Positions 39,769 to 40,941 of a stretch of DNA of 40,941 nucleotides are shown here, piece by piece; the first letter of the stretch is position 1; each line of letters opens with the position of its first letter. A program made the translations under genes and the position numbers. The notes below the pieces were generated by a model. That model searched no databases. It was not told the origin of the DNA and saw only the letters and a program-made list of their open reading frames with translations. This DNA is from an uncultured Bacteroidales bacterium (GTDB lineage: Bacteria; Bacteroidota; Bacteroidia; Bacteroidales; Paludibacteraceae): NCBI GenBank assembly GCA_934725535.1, contig CAKVBV010000014.1:1-40941 (forward strand), in the 5' to 3' direction.

Positions 39769-40941
39769 ATGTACACCGAGTTTCAAAAGCACCTGCAGGC
39801 TACCTTGCAAGACATCAAGGACGCAGGGCTTTACAAAAACGAACGTATCATCATCACGCCGCAATCCTCCGCCATCAAGGTGGAGGGCGGCAAAGATGTG
39901 ATTAACTTCTGCGCCAATAACTATCTGGGCTTGGCTGATAACCGCGAACTCATTCAGGCGGCTAAGGACCGTATGGACTCGCGCGGATACGGCATGGCTT
40001 CGGTGCGTTTCATCTGCGGTACGCAGGACACCCACAAGCAACTCGAAAAGGCCATCTCCGATTTCTTCGGCACCGAGGACACCATCCTCTATGCGGCTTG
40101 TTTCGATGCCAACGGCGGTCTCTTCGAGCCTCTGCTCACCGACCAGGACGCTATCATCTCCGATGCCCTCAACCACGCCTCGATTATCGACGGTGTCCGC
40201 CTCTGCAAGGCAGTGCGCTATCGCTATGCCAATGGCGATATGGCTGACCTCGAGGAGCAACTCAAGAAGGCGCAGGCACAGCGTTTCCGCATCATCGCTA
40301 CCGACGGTGTCTTCTCCATGGACGGCAATGTCTGCCCGCTGGATAAGATTTACGAGTTGGCTCAGAAGTACGATGCCATGGTCATGGTGGACGAGAGCCA
40401 CTCGGCAGGTGTCGTAGGCAAGACGGGACACGGTGTTACCGAGCAGTTCAACCTCCGCGGCAAAATCGAGGTGCTCACGGGTACCCTTGGCAAGGCGTTT
40501 GGTGGCTCTGTAGGTGGTTTCACCACGGGTCGCAAGGAGATTATCGACCTTCTCCGTCAGCGCAGCCGCCCGTATCTGTTCTCCAACTCTATCCCGCCGA
40601 TGATTGCGGCTGCAGGGTTGAAGACCTTCGAGATACTCACCCGCAGCAACGAACTGCAGGACCGCTTGCATGCCAACACCGACTACTTTGTCGGCAAGAT
40701 GAAGGAAGCCGGCTTCGACATCAAACCCACACAGTCCGCCATCTGCGCAGTCATGCTCTACGACGCTCGCCTGAGCCAGGAGTTCGCTGCCGCTTTGCAG
40801 GATGAGGGCATCTATGTCACGGGCTTCTACTATCCTGTTGTGCCGCAGGGTCAGGCGCGTATCCGCGTCCAACTGTCGGCTGCGCACACGCGCGAGCAAC
40901 TGGATAAGGGTGTTGCCGCTTTCGTCAAAGTGGGCAAAGCA
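39769..40941 (+). CDS. kbl: Glycine C-acetyltransferase (2-amino-3-ketobutyrate CoA ligase), partial
   Basis: This PLP enzyme of threonine breakdown cleaves 2-amino-3-oxobutyrate with CoA to glycine and acetyl-CoA. From ATG at 39769, 391 codons are present without a stop, and the family is ~395-398 long, so only the last few residues are outside the window. Motifs are INFCANNYLGLADN, SVRFICGTQDTHKQLE, the PLP-binding DESHSAGVVG and the lysine segment GTLGKAFGG. No tdh partner is in view. Confidence 0.95.
   Translation, partial: MYTEFQKHLQATLQDIKDAGLYKNERIIITPQSSAIKVEGGKDVINFCANNYLGLADNRELIQAAKDRMDSRGYGMASVRFICGTQDTHKQLEKAISDFFGTEDTILYAACFDANGGLFEPLLTDQDAIISDALNHASIIDGVRLCKAVRYRYANGDMADLEEQLKKAQAQRFRIIATDGVFSMDGNVCPLDKIYELAQKYDAMVMVDESHSAGVVGKTGHGVTEQFNLRGKIEVLTGTLGKAFGGSVGGFTTGRKEIIDLLRQRSRPYLFSNSIPPMIAAAGLKTFEILTRSNELQDRLHANTDYFVGKMKEAGFDIKPTQSAICAVMLYDARLSQEFAAALQDEGIYVTGFYYPVVPQGQARIRVQLSAAHTREQLDKGVAAFVKVGKA

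Noticed and set aside
39739..40899. 386-codon minus-strand ORF over kbl
   Set aside because: kbl motifs are clear on the plus strand; no family signature in the antisense frame.

Overview
The window looks like a chromosomal segment of a member of the Bacteroidales (phylum Bacteroidota), probably host-associated. The evidence: nearly every intergenic region carries the Bacteroidota housekeeping promoter (-33 TTTG/TTG, 20-bp spacer, -7 TAnnTTTG). The gene content is also typical of the group: a PorT-like type 9 secretion protein, a two-part TonB-dependent receptor, a lipoprotein Omp85 (TamL type), a SusA-like GH13 amylase, a BspA-like leucine-rich-repeat surface protein, and a Rho factor with a very long disordered N-terminus. 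The core genes are of roughly balanced base composition; the segment around 14-19 kb is clearly AT-richer.

Layout. (1) 1-1.2 kb: the start of a secreted, 13-residue-repeat protein, preceded by a candidate structured RNA with its own promoter and terminator. (2) 1.2-3.4 kb: an aldehyde dehydrogenase divergent from a TetR regulator. (3) 12.2-3.4 kb, minus strand: mtaB, rho, then the overlapping run aroQ - TonB receptor - PorT-like protein - beta-helix lipoprotein. (4) 12.3-21.5 kb: an accessory region with tandem repeats, a complete IS1595-type insertion sequence with intact 8-bp target duplication, the BspA-like protein, an FRG-domain protein, a second copy of the candidate RNA, an AAA+/DUF4143 ATPase and a small orphan ORF. 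(5) 21.8-28.6 kb, minus strand: SIMPL protein, GH13 amylase, RNase P RNA, tRNA-Gly(CCC), nrnA and the TamL-type Omp85 protein. (6) 29.0-40.9 kb, plus strand: TPR membrane protein, ribH, then aspartate kinase - YitT - sugar nucleotidyltransferase - galE - manA - histidine kinase, tightly packed, followed by gdhA and kbl (kbl is cut by the window edge).

Three signals stand out beyond ordinary genes. First, two diverged copies of a roughly 375-430-nt transcription unit (701-1132 and 19025-19398, both minus strand), each with promoter, conserved core, compensated stems, a 3' terminator and a possible competing pairing; this is the best candidate for an undescribed RNA. Second, a small palindrome (9-bp arms GACGACGCG/CGCGTCGTC) occurs four times, twice inside conserved genes (the aldehyde dehydrogenase and mtaB), where it is translated in frame. 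Third, many intergenic spacers are built from degenerate tandem units with an 11-bp period, although the unit sequence differs from site to site.
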